A stretch of 64,000 bases of DNA from NCBI GenBank assembly GCA_025055455.1, contig JANWXD010000018.1:1-64000 (forward strand), written 5' to 3'. Shown piece after piece: positions 52,339-63,097 of this stretch; the first letter of the stretch is position 1, and each line of letters begins with the position of its first letter. The DNA is from Bryobacteraceae bacterium. GTDB lineage: Bacteria > Acidobacteriota > Terriglobia > Bryobacterales > Bryobacteraceae. Made by a program: the position numbers and the translations under genes. Under the pieces are notes generated by a model, which ran no database searches, was not told the DNA's origin, and saw only the letters and a list, made by a program, of their open reading frames with translations.

Positions 52339-52884
52339 TTAGAAGACGTTTCGCCCTACGGACGGGGGCCCTGCGTTCCCCCGATAGCGGCGCTCATACT
52401 CCTCCCGTGTGGCCAGACTGTTTCGGTCGATCGCCCGATCCACTGCCAGCACGCCATCCAGGTGGTCCAGTTCGTGCTGGAGCAATTCCGAGAGGGCCGC
52501 CGAGGCTTCAACGGTCCGCCACTCCCCGAGGAGGTCTTGGTAGCGCACCCGGACAGTCACCGAGCGCTCCAGGTACACCAACAGGTTCGGAAACGAGAAA
52601 CACTCATCCCAGAGGCGGAACGTTTCCGCGCTCTGCTGCTCCAGCACAGGGTTGATCAAGGGCCCCGTGAAGTCCGTGGTTTCGATGTAGATCACACGCA
52701 GCGGCTCGCCGATCTGGACAGCGCTGATGCCCCGGCCGAAGCCATGCCGGGCGCGAAAGTCCCTGAGCGTGGCGCGCAGATCCCGCACCAGGAGGTGTGT
52801 GTGCGCAGGGCAAGCCACGGGTTCGGATACCACGCGCAGCAGTGGGTCGCCGAGCTGCAAAATCCTTCGGGCGGGCATGGCCAT
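52339..52884 (-). CDS. def: Peptide deformylase, divergent paralogue
   Basis: About 181 residues of the peptide deformylase family, which removes the N-formyl group from new proteins. Three motifs are recognised but altered: GRGISAVQIGEP (usual GxGLAAxQ), DECFSFP (usual EGCLS) and LQHELDHLDG (HExxH metal site, intact). The metal ligands Cys and two His are therefore present. The motif II form suggests a secondary deformylase or deformylase-like enzyme. Starts are ATG 52884 or ATG 52878, and no Shine-Dalgarno is seen. Diverges from the CPBP protease gene. Confidence 0.82.
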   Translation of the reverse strand: MAMPARRILQLGDPLLRVVSEPVACPAHTHLLVRDLRATLRDFRARHGFGRGISAVQIGEPLRVIYIETTDFTGPLINPVLEQQSAETFRLWDECFSFPNLLVYLERSVTVRVRYQDLLGEWRTVEASAALSELLQHELDHLDGVLAVDRAIDRNSLATREEYERRYRGNAGPPSVGRNVF

Positions 52885-52945
52885 TATGGTAGAGCTGCAT
52901 TGCAAGCGCCGCAACTCCGGCCGTGACGACCGCCCCCGTGCCACA

Positions 52946-53803
52946 ATGAAAATCGCCATGCAGCGCACGGGTGGCGGTTGGGTCGGTTTGTTTCTTCGCG
53001 TGGCCCTCTACGCCACGCTAGCGGTGGCTGGCATGGTCGTCTTCGGGCTGGCCGCGTCGTTCTGGGGGTACCTAGTGGCGGCCGCTCTGGGAACCTTCCT
53101 CGCCGCCGCCGTGGCCAACGCCCTGATGATGAACATCTTCGAGCGCGCCTCTGTGGCCCACGTCGGCCTGATGTGGAACGAAGCCTCCCGCAGGAATCTG
53201 CTGCTCGGTCTCATCGGGGGGACGGGAGGCGCCTGCATGGTACTGGTTCCCCCGCTTCTGCTCGGTTGGGCCCAGTGGCGGGCCACGGAGGGGGAATCAG
53301 GCCTGGACGCCGCCCTTTTCCTGTTCGTCACCTTGCTGTTTGGCGCCGTCGGCGAGGAGCTTCTCTTCCGCGGCTACGCCTTTCAAGTGCTCCTCCATCG
53401 CTTGGGACCCTACGGCACCATCTTTCCCACCAGCGTCCTGTTTGCCTTGGCTCACGCGGGGAACCTGAATGTGACCCCTCTGGCGCTGTGCAACACCGGC
53501 CTTTGGGGCGTTCTGCTAGGTTTCGCCTTCCTCCGCAGCGGAGACCTGTGGCTGCCCATCGGGCTGCACTTCGGCTGGAATCTTGCGCTCCCGTTGTTCG
53601 GAGTCAACCTGAGCGGGTTTACAATGAGGGTGACGGGCTACGCCATGGAGTGGAAGGTCGGCCCGTTGTGGAGCGGCGGAGCCTACGGGCCGGAGGGCGG
53701 GTTACTGACCTGCGTGGCGCTCGGGGCGCTGTTTTGGTTCTTGCGCCGCGCGCCGGTGATCCGTCAGAAGGCGTTCCTCTTAGAAGGCTGCGAGGGAATA
53801 TGA
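52946..53803 (+). CDS. CPBP family intramembrane metalloprotease (CAAX-like)
   Basis: 285 residues and about seven membrane segments (LFLRVALYATLAVAGMVVFGL, LVAAALGTFLAAAVANAL and others). Family motifs: EELLFRGYAFQVLL (EExxxR), FALAHAGNLN and LHFGWNLALP, which give the Glu and His residues of the ABI/CPBP active site. Such proteins process prenylated or membrane substrates, or serve bacteriocin self-immunity. ATG 52946 has no clear Shine-Dalgarno. The stop overlaps the start of the next gene (ATGA). Confidence 0.9.
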   Translation: MKIAMQRTGGGWVGLFLRVALYATLAVAGMVVFGLAASFWGYLVAAALGTFLAAAVANALMMNIFERASVAHVGLMWNEASRRNLLLGLIGGTGGACMVLVPPLLLGWAQWRATEGESGLDAALFLFVTLLFGAVGEELLFRGYAFQVLLHRLGPYGTIFPTSVLFALAHAGNLNVTPLALCNTGLWGVLLGFAFLRSGDLWLPIGLHFGWNLALPLFGVNLSGFTMRVTGYAMEWKVGPLWSGGAYGPEGGLLTCVALGALFWFLRRAPVIRQKAFLLEGCEGI

Positions 53804-54594
53804 GGCGCTTGGCTTCGATCCTGTCGGCCGCGGGGCTGGCGGCGGCCCTGCTCGCCAAGGATCGGGATTTGACCTTCGAGGAACGCGTCGAGCTGATTCG
53901 CGGACTCACGGCCGAGTTCGCCACCGCTAAAGCCTTCCTGCCGCGCTCGAAGAAGCCCCTCCTAGTGGACAGCAAAGGCGGTTTCGATTCCAAGCACTGG
54001 CAAGAGATCGGCCGGGAATTCGGCCCGGCGGCGCGCGTGGGCGATCTGGTCCAGATCACCAAAGTCAAGCTCGAGGACGACCGGATCGTTCTCGAAATCA
54101 ACGGCGGCATGAAAGGCGGCCGCAAATGGTACGAGCGCATCCAAGTCGGCACGGGCACCCGCACGGTCCCCATCAGCTCGCGCAATCACACCATGGCGCC
54201 GAGCGGCACCACGCTGGCGGTGGTCTTTCCAGGGCGGGTCCCGCCGCTCAAGGCGGCGGAGCTGAAAAAGCTCCTCGAGCCGGTGCTCGATTTCAACCTG
54301 CGCAGCGCCACCGAACAATACGTCGAAAAGCTGCCGGCGCCCATCCAGCAGGCCATCAAGGAGCAGCGCGCCATCGAGGGGATGGACCGCGAGCAGGTGC
54401 TGCTCGCCCTCGGCCGCCCCAAACACAAAGTGCGCGAAACCCGCGACGGGTTCGACTACGAGGACTGGATCTACGGCGAGCCTCCCGGCAAGATCACCTT
54501 CGTCACGTTCCAGGGCGACAAGGTCGTGCGAGTCAAGGAAGCCTACGCGGGCCTAGGCGGCGCTGTCATGCCTCCGCTGAAACCGCCCCGCTAG
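53800..54594 (+). CDS. Exported protein with BamE/SmpA-like C-terminal domain
   Basis: 264 residues with a hydrophobic N-terminus (ILSAAGLAAALLAK). The C-terminal 70 residues (EGMDREQVLLALGRPKHKVRE, WIYGEPPGKITFVTFQGDKVVRVKE) have the pattern of SmpA/OmlA (BamE) domains: a DxxxVxxxLGxP start and a Trp-Tyr strand. The central portion is charged and unrecognised. ATG 53800 overlaps the CPBP stop by four bases. The pair may form an envelope maturation module. Confidence 0.72.
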   Translation: MRRLASILSAAGLAAALLAKDRDLTFEERVELIRGLTAEFATAKAFLPRSKKPLLVDSKGGFDSKHWQEIGREFGPAARVGDLVQITKVKLEDDRIVLEINGGMKGGRKWYERIQVGTGTRTVPISSRNHTMAPSGTTLAVVFPGRVPPLKAAELKKLLEPVLDFNLRSATEQYVEKLPAPIQQAIKEQRAIEGMDREQVLLALGRPKHKVRETRDGFDYEDWIYGEPPGKITFVTFQGDKVVRVKEAYAGLGGAVMPPLKPPR

Positions 54595-54599
54595 TCTGA

Positions 54600-55697
<1,098 letters not shown>

Positions 55698-55698
55698 C

Positions 55699-56706
55699 TC
55701 AGCTCAAGGCATCCACCACGGCGTCGGTGAATTCCGTCGTGGTGGCCGTGCCTCCGACGTCTGGCGTCAAGCATCGTCCGGTGGCGTAGACCCTCTCCAC
55801 GGCGCCCTGCAATCGCGCGGCAGCCTGGGCTTCGCCCAGGTGCGACAACATCAGCGCGGCGGACAACATCAGAGCCGTCGGGTTGGCGATCCCTTTTCCA
55901 GCGATATCCGGCGCGCTGCCGTGCACCGCTTCGAACACCGCACAATCGTCACCCATGTTGGCGCCGGGCACCACGCCCAAGCCTCCCACCAATCCCGCCG
56001 CCAGGTCCGAGACGATGTCGCCATACAGATTCGGCATCAACAGCACGTCGAAGCTTTCCGGCCGCAGCACCAGCTGCATGGCGGCATTGTCCACGATCAG
56101 TTCGTTGTACTGGATCTCCGGGTAGTGCGCCGCGACTTCGCGGCAACAGCGTAAGAACAGCCCGTCGCCGAGCTTCATGATATTGGCCTTGTGCACAGCT
56201 GTCACTTTCTTGCGCCCGCTCCGCCGCGCTTGTTCGAACGTGTAGCGGGCGATGCGCTCCGAGGCGGCCCGGGTGATGACCTTCAGGCTGGTGACGACGT
56301 CCTTGACGACCTCGTGCTCCAGGCCCGCGTAGAGGTCTTCGGTGTTTTCTCGGAAGATGACCAGATCGATCCGCGTGTCGGCGAAGCGCGTTCGCAGGCC
56401 CGGCAGCCGCCGCACGGGCCTCACGTTAGCGAACAGATCCAGCTTCTTGCGCAGCGCCACGTTGACGCTTTGAAACCCGCCGGCCACGGGCGTCGTCACC
56501 GGGCCCTTCAAACCCACTCGGGTTCGGCTGAGCGATTCCAAGACCGCCGGCGGGACGTCCTCGCCGCACTGCTCGATGATTCGGCCCGTCAGCTCGACGC
56601 GCTCCCAGCGGATGGCCACCCCCGTCGCTTCGACGGCGCGCACCGTCGCCTCCGCCACCTCCGGGCCGATGCCATCGCCCGGCAGCAGCGTCACCGCGTA
56701 ACTCAC
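55699..56706 (-). CDS. NAD-dependent isocitrate dehydrogenase family protein
   Basis: 335 residues of the isocitrate/isopropylmalate dehydrogenase family. LLPGDGIGPEVAEA is the opening; SVNVALRKKLDLFANVRP and IVIFRENTEDLYAG-like LVIFRENTEDLYAGLEH fit the NAD-type isocitrate dehydrogenase; HKANIMKLGDG, NLYGDIVSDLAAG and HGSAPDIAGKGIANPTA complete the active site. The isopropylmalate enzyme is the alternative, but FRENTEDLYAG favours isocitrate. GTG 56706, with TATAAT seven bases before it. Diverges from purH by 44 bases. Confidence 0.9.
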   Translation of the reverse strand: MSYAVTLLPGDGIGPEVAEATVRAVEATGVAIRWERVELTGRIIEQCGEDVPPAVLESLSRTRVGLKGPVTTPVAGGFQSVNVALRKKLDLFANVRPVRRLPGLRTRFADTRIDLVIFRENTEDLYAGLEHEVVKDVVTSLKVITRAASERIARYTFEQARRSGRKKVTAVHKANIMKLGDGLFLRCCREVAAHYPEIQYNELIVDNAAMQLVLRPESFDVLLMPNLYGDIVSDLAAGLVGGLGVVPGANMGDDCAVFEAVHGSAPDIAGKGIANPTALMLSAALMLSHLGEAQAAARLQGAVERVYATGRCLTPDVGGTATTTEFTDAVVDALS

Positions 56707-56713
56707 TCCCGCA

Positions 56714-56719
56714 ATTATA
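56714..56719 (-). promoter_or_regulatory. -10 box TATAAT seven bases from a GTG start
   Basis: Perfect TATAAT on the minus strand ends seven bases before the GTG of the isocitrate dehydrogenase gene, so the transcript could have a leader of a single base. A Shine-Dalgarno-like GCGGGA lies in the same few bases, so a mixed arrangement is possible. Confidence 0.45.
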
Positions 56720-56750
56720 GCCGCAGGGCTGTGGCAGAATGAGGGATTCC

Positions 56751-58304
56751 ATGCCGAAGATCCAGCGCGCTCTCATCAGTCTGACCGATAAAACAGGCCT
56801 CGCGGATTTCGCCACGGGGCTCGCGCAGTTGGGGATCGAAATTCTGTCGACCGGCGGCACGGCTCGATCGCTCCGCGACGCCGGTCTGGCGGTGCGCGAC
56901 GTCTCCGAGGTGACCGGCTTTCCGGAGATGCTCGGCGGCCGCGTCAAGACGCTGCACCCGCGCATCGCCGCGGGCATCCTGGCGGTTCGCTCCAACGCCG
57001 AGCACCTGCGGGCCTTGGAGGAGCACGGCATCCCGGTGATCGACATGGTGGTGGTCAATCTGTACGCCTTCGAGCAAGCCGCGGAGCGGGCCGGCGTGTC
57101 CGTGGACGAGCTGGTCGAGCAGATCGACATCGGCGGGCCCACCCTCATCCGCGCTGCGGCCAAAAACTATCGGGATGTGGCCGTGATCGTGGCGCCGGAA
57201 GATTACGGGCCGGTGCTCGAAGAGCTCCGTTCCACCGGCGATCTTTCCCTCGCCACGCGCTGGCGCCTGGCGCAAAAGGCGTTCCGCCGAACGGCAAACT
57301 ACGACCGCGCGATCAGCGCACGGCTCGAGCGGATCTCCGTCCAAGACGGTAGCTTCGTCGAGCTGTCATCTCCGCTGCCGGAGGTCCTGGATCTGCGCGC
57401 GCCGCGGGCGCTCGATCTCCGTTACGGTGAGAACCCGCACCAGCGAGCCGCCCTGTACTCGGACCGGCGGGCCGGCATCGCAGGCGCCTGGCAGCTCCAG
57501 GGAAAGGAGCTTTCCTACAACAACCTGGCCGACTTGGACGCAGCCTGGCAGCTGGTGCACGAGTTCGACCGCCCGGCAGCCGCCATCATCAAACACACCA
57601 ACCCGTGCGGATGCGCCGAATCCGGCACTCTGGCGGAAAGTTACCGCCAGGCCTTCGCCTGCGACCCCGTTTCGGCCTTCGGTGGGGTCGTTGGCCTGAA
57701 CCGTCCGGTGGATGAGGAAACGGCGGCTGAGCTGGTCAAGACCTTTCTCGAAGCGATCGCCGCGCCGGACTATGCGCCGGGCGCTTTGGCGATCCTGTGC
57801 GCTAAGAAGAATCTACGCCTGCTCCGAGTCGCCTCATCCGTTCCGGACGCCTTGCTGATCAAGTCCATCAGCGGCGGTTTCCTGGTGCAGACTCCAGACA
57901 CGGCTCGTCTGGACCGCAGCCAAGCCCAGGTTCGCACCGAGCGAGCGCCGACGGAGGAGGAATGGGCCGCGCTCGAGTTCGCCTGGAAGGTGGTCAAGCA
58001 CGTCAAGTCCAACGCCGTCGTCTTCGCCCGGGCTGGTCAGACCGTGGGCATCGGGGCGGGCCAGATGAGCCGCGTGGATGCGGTCAAAGTGGCGGCGATG
58101 AAGGCGGTGTTACCCCTGGCCGGAACCGTGCTCGCCTCGGATGCCTTCTTTCCGTTTCCGGACGGCGTCGAGGAAGCCGCGCGCCATGGCGCCACGGCGG
58201 TGATCCAACCCGGGGGCTCCGTGAAGGACGAGGAGGTGATCGCCGCCGCCAACCGGCTCGGACTCGCCATGGTGTTCACCGGCGTCCGCCACTTCCGCCA
58301 CTGA
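56751..58304 (+). CDS. purH: Bifunctional AICAR transformylase / IMP cyclohydrolase
   Basis: 517 residues; the last two steps of IMP synthesis. The N-terminal IMP cyclohydrolase has [28 protein letters not shown] and [11 protein letters not shown]; the C-terminal transformylase has [26 protein letters not shown] (with the catalytic Lys-His), DPVSAFGG and [22 protein letters not shown] 56751 follows GAGGG by five bases; the ATG at 56739 is a weaker start. Confidence 0.97.
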   Translation: MPKIQRALISLTDKTGLADFATGLAQLGIEILSTGGTARSLRDAGLAVRDVSEVTGFPEMLGGRVKTLHPRIAAGILAVRSNAEHLRALEEHGIPVIDMVVVNLYAFEQAAERAGVSVDELVEQIDIGGPTLIRAAAKNYRDVAVIVAPEDYGPVLEELRSTGDLSLATRWRLAQKAFRRTANYDRAISARLERISVQDGSFVELSSPLPEVLDLRAPRALDLRYGENPHQRAALYSDRRAGIAGAWQLQGKELSYNNLADLDAAWQLVHEFDRPAAAIIKHTNPCGCAESGTLAESYRQAFACDPVSAFGGVVGLNRPVDEETAAELVKTFLEAIAAPDYAPGALAILCAKKNLRLLRVASSVPDALLIKSISGGFLVQTPDTARLDRSQAQVRTERAPTEEEWAALEFAWKVVKHVKSNAVVFARAGQTVGIGAGQMSRVDAVKVAAMKAVLPLAGTVLASDAFFPFPDGVEEAARHGATAVIQPGGSVKDEEVIAAANRLGLAMVFTGVRHFRH

Positions 58305-58363
58305 CACTCCATTCCGCGGCATGTGTCTCCGTTTCCCATCGACGTTCCTCCCGGATCTGGGGC

Positions 58364-58382
58364 GGTTCCGGTCAGCGGAACC
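58364..58382. terminator. Hairpin between convergent purH and the TPR gene
   Basis: GGTTCCG (58364-58370) pairs perfectly with CGGAACC (58376-58382) around GTCAG, 60 bases after purH and 48 before the end of the TPR gene. No U-run. Confidence 0.5.
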
Positions 58383-58429
58383 ATCCGCTTCGGGCCGACC
58401 CGGACCCGCCCGAGGAAACGATGGCCGAG

Positions 58430-59491
58430 TTATTTCGGCGAGATGGCTTGTGAGGCGCTCTCCCGAAGGCGGAGCGTTTCCATGGCTTGCTCGACCTTCG
58501 CCGCCTGGGCTTGCTTGACTTTGTCGAATTGCCGGCGAGCCTCTTCCACGCGGCCCGTTTGGGAAAGCAGACGCGCCAAACGATACCGGGCGCCTGCCTT
58601 GTCCGGGTTCCTCCGAAGGACCTCCCGGTACATCCCGATGGCTTCCGCGGCGCGACCTTCCTCTTCCAACACGATGCCCAAACCCAGATATGCGTCCGTG
58701 AAATCCCGGTCGCATCGCAAGGCCCGCCGGTAATAGTCGGCCGCTCGATCCCGCTGCTGGCTTCGGCGCTCGACCTCACCCAAGCCATACAGCGCCGGCG
58801 CATAGCAGGGCTGAATCGCCAATTCTTTCTCGAACCACGGCCGGGCTTCGTCGAGCTGGTGTTGTTTCAAGTGGAGGAAGCCGATGGCGAAGTGGATCTC
58901 GGGCATGGAGGGGTTGGCGCGCAGCGCCGCCAGAAACTCCTCTTTGGCCTCTCGGTATTGTTGTTGCGCTTCGTAAGCCATGCCCACCAGCTTGTGCAAG
59001 AACGGAGAAGCCGGGTAGCGTGCGGCAAGTTCGCTGAAAGCCTGTTGCGCTTCCGGCGCCCGGCGCAACAGACGGTAACTCTCGGTGAGCAAGTACAATA
59101 CGTTCTCGCCGAACTTTTCGTGACCGCGAAGCGCTTCCAAACTTTTGACGGCTTCGTTGAGTCGGCCAAGGTAAAAGAGGGCCACGCCCTCCAGATACCG
59201 GGCCTCGGAGGCCAGCGAAGGATCCGCCGAGGCGGCCCGCAGCGGCACCAGAGCCTCCTGGAACCGACTCATGCGGAACAGCGTGAGCCCCAGGTTAAAC
59301 TGAACCGTCTTGTCTCCGGGAGCTCGGGCAGCAGCTTTGCGAAACCACCCTAGGGCCGCTCGGTAGTCGCCCCGTTGCAGGGCGGCTGCACCAGCCTTGC
59401 TGAGGGTTACCGTGTCCTGAGCCCCCAGGAGCCACGGCAACCCTGCCAGAAGAATTCCACCGGCTGCGAAGCCCGCGCGTCGCGCCCTCAC
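58430..59491 (-). CDS. Exported tetratricopeptide-repeat protein
   Basis: 353 residues with a signal peptide (GILLAGLPWLLGAQ). At least eight TPR-type units are visible (GDYRAALGWFRKAAARAPGD, LGLTLFRMSRFQEALVPL, GRLNEAVKSLEAL, QYREAKEEFLAALRANP, RAADYYRRALRCD and others), each predicting two helices, with a final coiled region. GTG 59491 lies three bases after the TGA of the TonB-dependent receptor gene, with GAGGG in between, so it is coupled to the receptor and probably works with it at the outer membrane. Confidence 0.85.
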   Translation of the reverse strand: MRARRAGFAAGGILLAGLPWLLGAQDTVTLSKAGAAALQRGDYRAALGWFRKAAARAPGDKTVQFNLGLTLFRMSRFQEALVPLRAASADPSLASEARYLEGVALFYLGRLNEAVKSLEALRGHEKFGENVLYLLTESYRLLRRAPEAQQAFSELAARYPASPFLHKLVGMAYEAQQQYREAKEEFLAALRANPSMPEIHFAIGFLHLKQHQLDEARPWFEKELAIQPCYAPALYGLGEVERRSQQRDRAADYYRRALRCDRDFTDAYLGLGIVLEEEGRAAEAIGMYREVLRRNPDKAGARYRLARLLSQTGRVEEARRQFDKVKQAQAAKVEQAMETLRLRESASQAISPK

Positions 59492-59494
59492 CCC

Positions 59495-62400
59495 TCAATA
59501 GTACAGCTTGAGGGCGAGCTGGATGCTGCGCGCGTCCCGAGCCGAGTTGGCGCTACCAAAGCCGGCGCCGCCAAACGACGTTAGGTAGCCGTTGAACTGG
59601 GTAGTGTTGAACGCGTTGAACAACTCCAAGCGGAACTGCAAGTTGGTGGATTCCTTGCCGAAGATTCCCTGGAAGTTCTTGAGCAGCGACAGGTCCCAGT
59701 TGCGGAGCCCGTCGCCGTAGACGATGTTGCGGCCGGCGTTGCCGAAGGCCCCGGCGGGGGGACGGACGAACGCCGCCGGATCGAAGAACCGTTCGCGCGT
59801 GCGCTGGTTGCGGGGCAAATTCGGGTTGCGTACCACATCAGGCCGGTAGAACGTGCCGCCGACACCTGCGTTGTCGCCCGGCAACGTTACGTTGAACGGT
59901 GTACCGGTCTGATAGCTGGTGATCCCGGACACCTGCCAGCCGCCCAAGACCGTCTTGAGCGCCCCGCTGGCGTTGCGGAAGAACGGCAGGTCATAGACAT
60001 AGCTGGCGACGAACATGTGCCGGCGATCGAAGTTGCTGTTGCTGCGCTCCAGTTTCGGATTGTAGCTATCCTGGTGTGCGTTGCCGGGAACGTCGCCGCT
60101 GGCATAGTCAATGGCATGGGACCAAGTATATGCCGTTTGCAGTGTGAGCCCCTTGTAATTTTCGGTGCGGAAGCTGACTTGCAACGAGTTATAGTTCGAG
60201 TTGGTCCCGTTGTAATACATGTTCAGGTTACCAAAACCTCGATAGGGTCGGACCTGTTGCACATTCGCGCGGCCTGCCAGCACGAGCGCCGCCCCGTCGC
60301 GGAACGGCTGGTTGAGGTTCCGCGTGCTCTGTAGGTAAGTGCCCTTCGTGCCGACATAAGCCGCCGAGAACACTACGCCGCTCGCCACGCGCCGTTGAAT
60401 CCCAAAGTTGTACTGGTGCACCTGGGGCATGTTGTAGTTGAAATCGTAAATGGTCATGTTGGGCGGGAAAATCGCCCGCGCGCCCCCGCCAGGATTGCTG
60501 AGCAGAGTGTTGAAGATCGTTGCCGATGTGGCGAACGGCGGATTCGGCGCTACATTGTAAATGTCGTTTCCTTGGATGCCCTCGGTGTACATCCCGTAGC
60601 CCAGCCGGAACACGGTATTGTCTCCCGCCGGCCGCCAGGCGATGCCGATCCGAGGCATGAACAGCTTCCAGTGGTTCTTGACGAGTCCCCGCGGGATGCC
60701 ATCCTTACCCGCCAGGCCCACGCCGTTCAGCAGGTCGCCGGTTCCTTCGATAATCCGGCCCGCCGAGTCGATCTGGGGAGCGCGAGCGGGATTGTACCGC
60801 TCCGGGTAGAAGCTGGCCACGCGGTCTTTTTCTTCGTAAGCATGGGGCAGCGCGGCCCACTGCAGACCAAGGTTCAGCGTGAGCTTGGAGGATGCTCGCC
60901 AGCTGTGGTTGATCCAGAGCAGCCCTCGCCGTGTGAGGTACTTGGGCATGGTCTGTTCGCTCAACTCCGTGTAGGAGAAAGCGCGACCCAGCAGAAAGTC
61001 GGCAAACTCGTGGCCCGTGACGCTTCCGTTGAAGGTGAACGATCCCTGGGTGGGGCCGAACAGATCCTGAGCCTTCGTATAGGGCATGAACTGGCCCCCG
61101 AAGATTAGCGTGTGTGCCCCCAGGTTCAAGATGACGTTGTTGCGGTAGTGGTAGGTGTTCAGCCAGTTGTCCCACGGCCAGGAGCCGAAGTCTACGTTGA
61201 CTCCCAGCGCCGGGCCGCTCAGGAAGATATTCGGCATGCGGTTGGCCCGGTTGTCGGGGAACAGCTCGGGAATCCGCAGCTCAGCCGGACGCCGGAACGT
61301 GCCCGTGGGCGTGAGATTGAGCGGCTGCCGGAGGAAGTTGAACGAGAGCTCATTGACCACGCGCGGACTGATGGTGGACGTCAGCTGCCAGTGGAAGGCT
61401 TTCGGGTTGTTGGTGAACAAGGTCCCCACGGTCGGATAGGTGGAGCCCGTCCACATGGTCGTGGCCTCCGTCTGCTTCACCCAGTCGAAGATAAAGCGGA
61501 AGAAGACTTGGTGTTTTTCCGAGATGTGGTGGTCGATCCGCAGAATCTCGTCCCGCACGTTGGTCGGCGTCGCAAACGAGCTTGCGAAGAAATTGCCGGA
61601 GGTCGGCAGCGGGAACAAGAAGTCCGGCGCACCCAGGATGCGGGCGTTGGGATCGATGCGGTCAGCCGGAATGCGGTTGCCGGGGAACGGCTGACCGGTA
61701 GTCGGGTCGGTAATGGGCCGGGGCCAGCTGGAAAAGTCGCCCGTGCGCATCTCGCGCGGCACCGCCGGAACGAAGAACGTCCGCCCACGCCGTAGCCGGC
61801 GCCACTCCTGGGACCAGAAGAAAAACGTCTTCGGCTCGCCCTTGTGCAGGCCCGGGATCTTCACCGGTCCGCCGATGTTGTAGCCGAACGTGTTCAGCCG
61901 CAGGTGCGGTTTCGGCCGCCCGGCCAGGTTGGTGAAGAAATTCGCCGCGTCCAACTTATCGTTGCGGAAGAACTCGAAAAAGGTCCCGTGGAATTCCCGG
62001 GTGCCCGACTTGATGGAGAGGTTGATCTGGCCCGCTGTGCCGAAGCCGGTGTCCACTTCCGTATTGGCCGTCTGCACCTTGAACTCGGCGATGGCATCCA
62101 TGGAGGGCAGCACCGCAATGCAGCCGCCGCAGCCGCGGTCGTAATTCTCCTGGCCGTCCACGCGCCAGACGTTGTGCGACGCCCGCATACCATTGAAAGA
62201 GATGCTCGCATTCGAGCTGACCCCCACCGGCAGGTTGAAGGCCGGCTGCGTGCTGGAGGCGCCCGGCACTAGAGCGGCCAAGTTCAGGAAGTTCCGCGTG
62301 TTGGTCGAAAGGGCCACCATCTGTGTTCCGGTGACCATCTCGCCCACCACAGCATTCTCGGTTTGCAAGGTCACCACTTCGGCCGTGACCTCCACCGTCT

Positions 62401-62740
62401 CGGTCAGCTCGCCGACGTCCAGTTGCATGTCCACCCGGATCTGGTCCCGGATGTTGAGCACGATGTCGGTCTTGCGCGAGGTCTTGAAGCCCTTGGCGCT
62501 GGCCTCCACCGTGTATGTGCCCGGAGGCAAACCCGCCGCCAGGAAGTTACCGGTCGCGTCCGTGGTGAAGCTTCGCGCCAGCCCCGTTTCCTGCGAAATC
62601 ACCCGGATTTCGGCGTTGGGCACCGCCGCGCCCGTTCGATCCGTGACGAGGCCGACGATCGAGCCGACGTTCTGAGCCCAAAGGCGCGAAAAACCAACCA
62701 GAAGTACTCCTGCGGCTAGGAGGATACGCGTGTTACCCAT
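59495..62740 (-). CDS. TonB-dependent receptor with carboxypeptidase-regulatory-like domain (Oar-type)
   Basis: 1,081 residues. Signal peptide (LAAGVLLVGFSRLWA), then a carboxypeptidase regulatory-like beta-sandwich (GSIVGLVTDRTGAAVPNAEIR, DATGNFLAAGLPPGTYTVEA), a plug domain (TVEVTAEVVTLQTENAVVGEM) and a large barrel ending LALKLYY with terminal Tyr. Oar-type receptors are typical of acidobacteria and import complex glycans or peptides; the ligand is unknown. AAGGAG lies seven bases before the ATG, and a strong sigma-70-type promoter is 40 bases further up. Operon with the TPR protein gene. A stub of a related gene lies at 9400-9693. Confidence 0.93.
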   Translation of the reverse strand: MGNTRILLAAGVLLVGFSRLWAQNVGSIVGLVTDRTGAAVPNAEIRVISQETGLARSFTTDATGNFLAAGLPPGTYTVEASAKGFKTSRKTDIVLNIRDQIRVDMQLDVGELTETVEVTAEVVTLQTENAVVGEMVTGTQMVALSTNTRNFLNLAALVPGASSTQPAFNLPVGVSSNASISFNGMRASHNVWRVDGQENYDRGCGGCIAVLPSMDAIAEFKVQTANTEVDTGFGTAGQINLSIKSGTREFHGTFFEFFRNDKLDAANFFTNLAGRPKPHLRLNTFGYNIGGPVKIPGLHKGEPKTFFFWSQEWRRLRRGRTFFVPAVPREMRTGDFSSWPRPITDPTTGQPFPGNRIPADRIDPNARILGAPDFLFPLPTSGNFFASSFATPTNVRDEILRIDHHISEKHQVFFRFIFDWVKQTEATTMWTGSTYPTVGTLFTNNPKAFHWQLTSTISPRVVNELSFNFLRQPLNLTPTGTFRRPAELRIPELFPDNRANRMPNIFLSGPALGVNVDFGSWPWDNWLNTYHYRNNVILNLGAHTLIFGGQFMPYTKAQDLFGPTQGSFTFNGSVTGHEFADFLLGRAFSYTELSEQTMPKYLTRRGLLWINHSWRASSKLTLNLGLQWAALPHAYEEKDRVASFYPERYNPARAPQIDSAGRIIEGTGDLLNGVGLAGKDGIPRGLVKNHWKLFMPRIGIAWRPAGDNTVFRLGYGMYTEGIQGNDIYNVAPNPPFATSATIFNTLLSNPGGGARAIFPPNMTIYDFNYNMPQVHQYNFGIQRRVASGVVFSAAYVGTKGTYLQSTRNLNQPFRDGAALVLAGRANVQQVRPYRGFGNLNMYYNGTNSNYNSLQVSFRTENYKGLTLQTAYTWSHAIDYASGDVPGNAHQDSYNPKLERSNSNFDRRHMFVASYVYDLPFFRNASGALKTVLGGWQVSGITSYQTGTPFNVTLPGDNAGVGGTFYRPDVVRNPNLPRNQRTRERFFDPAAFVRPPAGAFGNAGRNIVYGDGLRNWDLSLLKNFQGIFGKESTNLQFRLELFNAFNTTQFNGYLTSFGGAGFGSANSARDARSIQLALKLYY

Positions 62741-62780
62741 CGGTTTGCTCCTTACCTGTTTGGATTACCGACCCGGCCTT

Positions 62781-62809
62781 AGTATAGTGCTACTAGATTT
62801 CGGAGTCAA
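62781..62809 (-). promoter_or_regulatory. Sigma-70-type promoter of the TonB-dependent receptor operon
   Basis: Minus strand TTGACT (62809-62804), 17-base spacer, TATACT (62786-62781). Five of six bases match consensus in each box, and the start of the gene is about 40 bases downstream. Confidence 0.75.
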
Positions 62810-63097
62810 GACGAACGTTCGGCGAAAATGCGAACGCGATTAAGTTGATAACGCGCGCCGCCGTGAGGCTCTATCAGTCTCCTTGGAGCGCCCCAGGGTC
62901 CGACCGGCTGGAACCATCGTCACGGTTTGCGGCCCTGAGGACCTCGCGGATTCCTCCGCGGCGCCCGCGGGACGTGCGGCTCGAACCATGATGCCTGCTA
63001 TCGGAATCCCCGCCGGCCCAGACCGGTTCCCCGCCGCCCTCGCACTCGCAGTTCCGCCCTCGCCGGGCGCCGGCGGCCTGCTGTATCCTAGCCTCAT
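62810..63097. other. 288-base intergenic region
   Basis: Between the divergent receptor operon and the small gene at 63098. No start-bearing frame or repeat was recognised. Its right end holds TATCCT (63084-63089) before the small gene. Confidence 0.4.
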
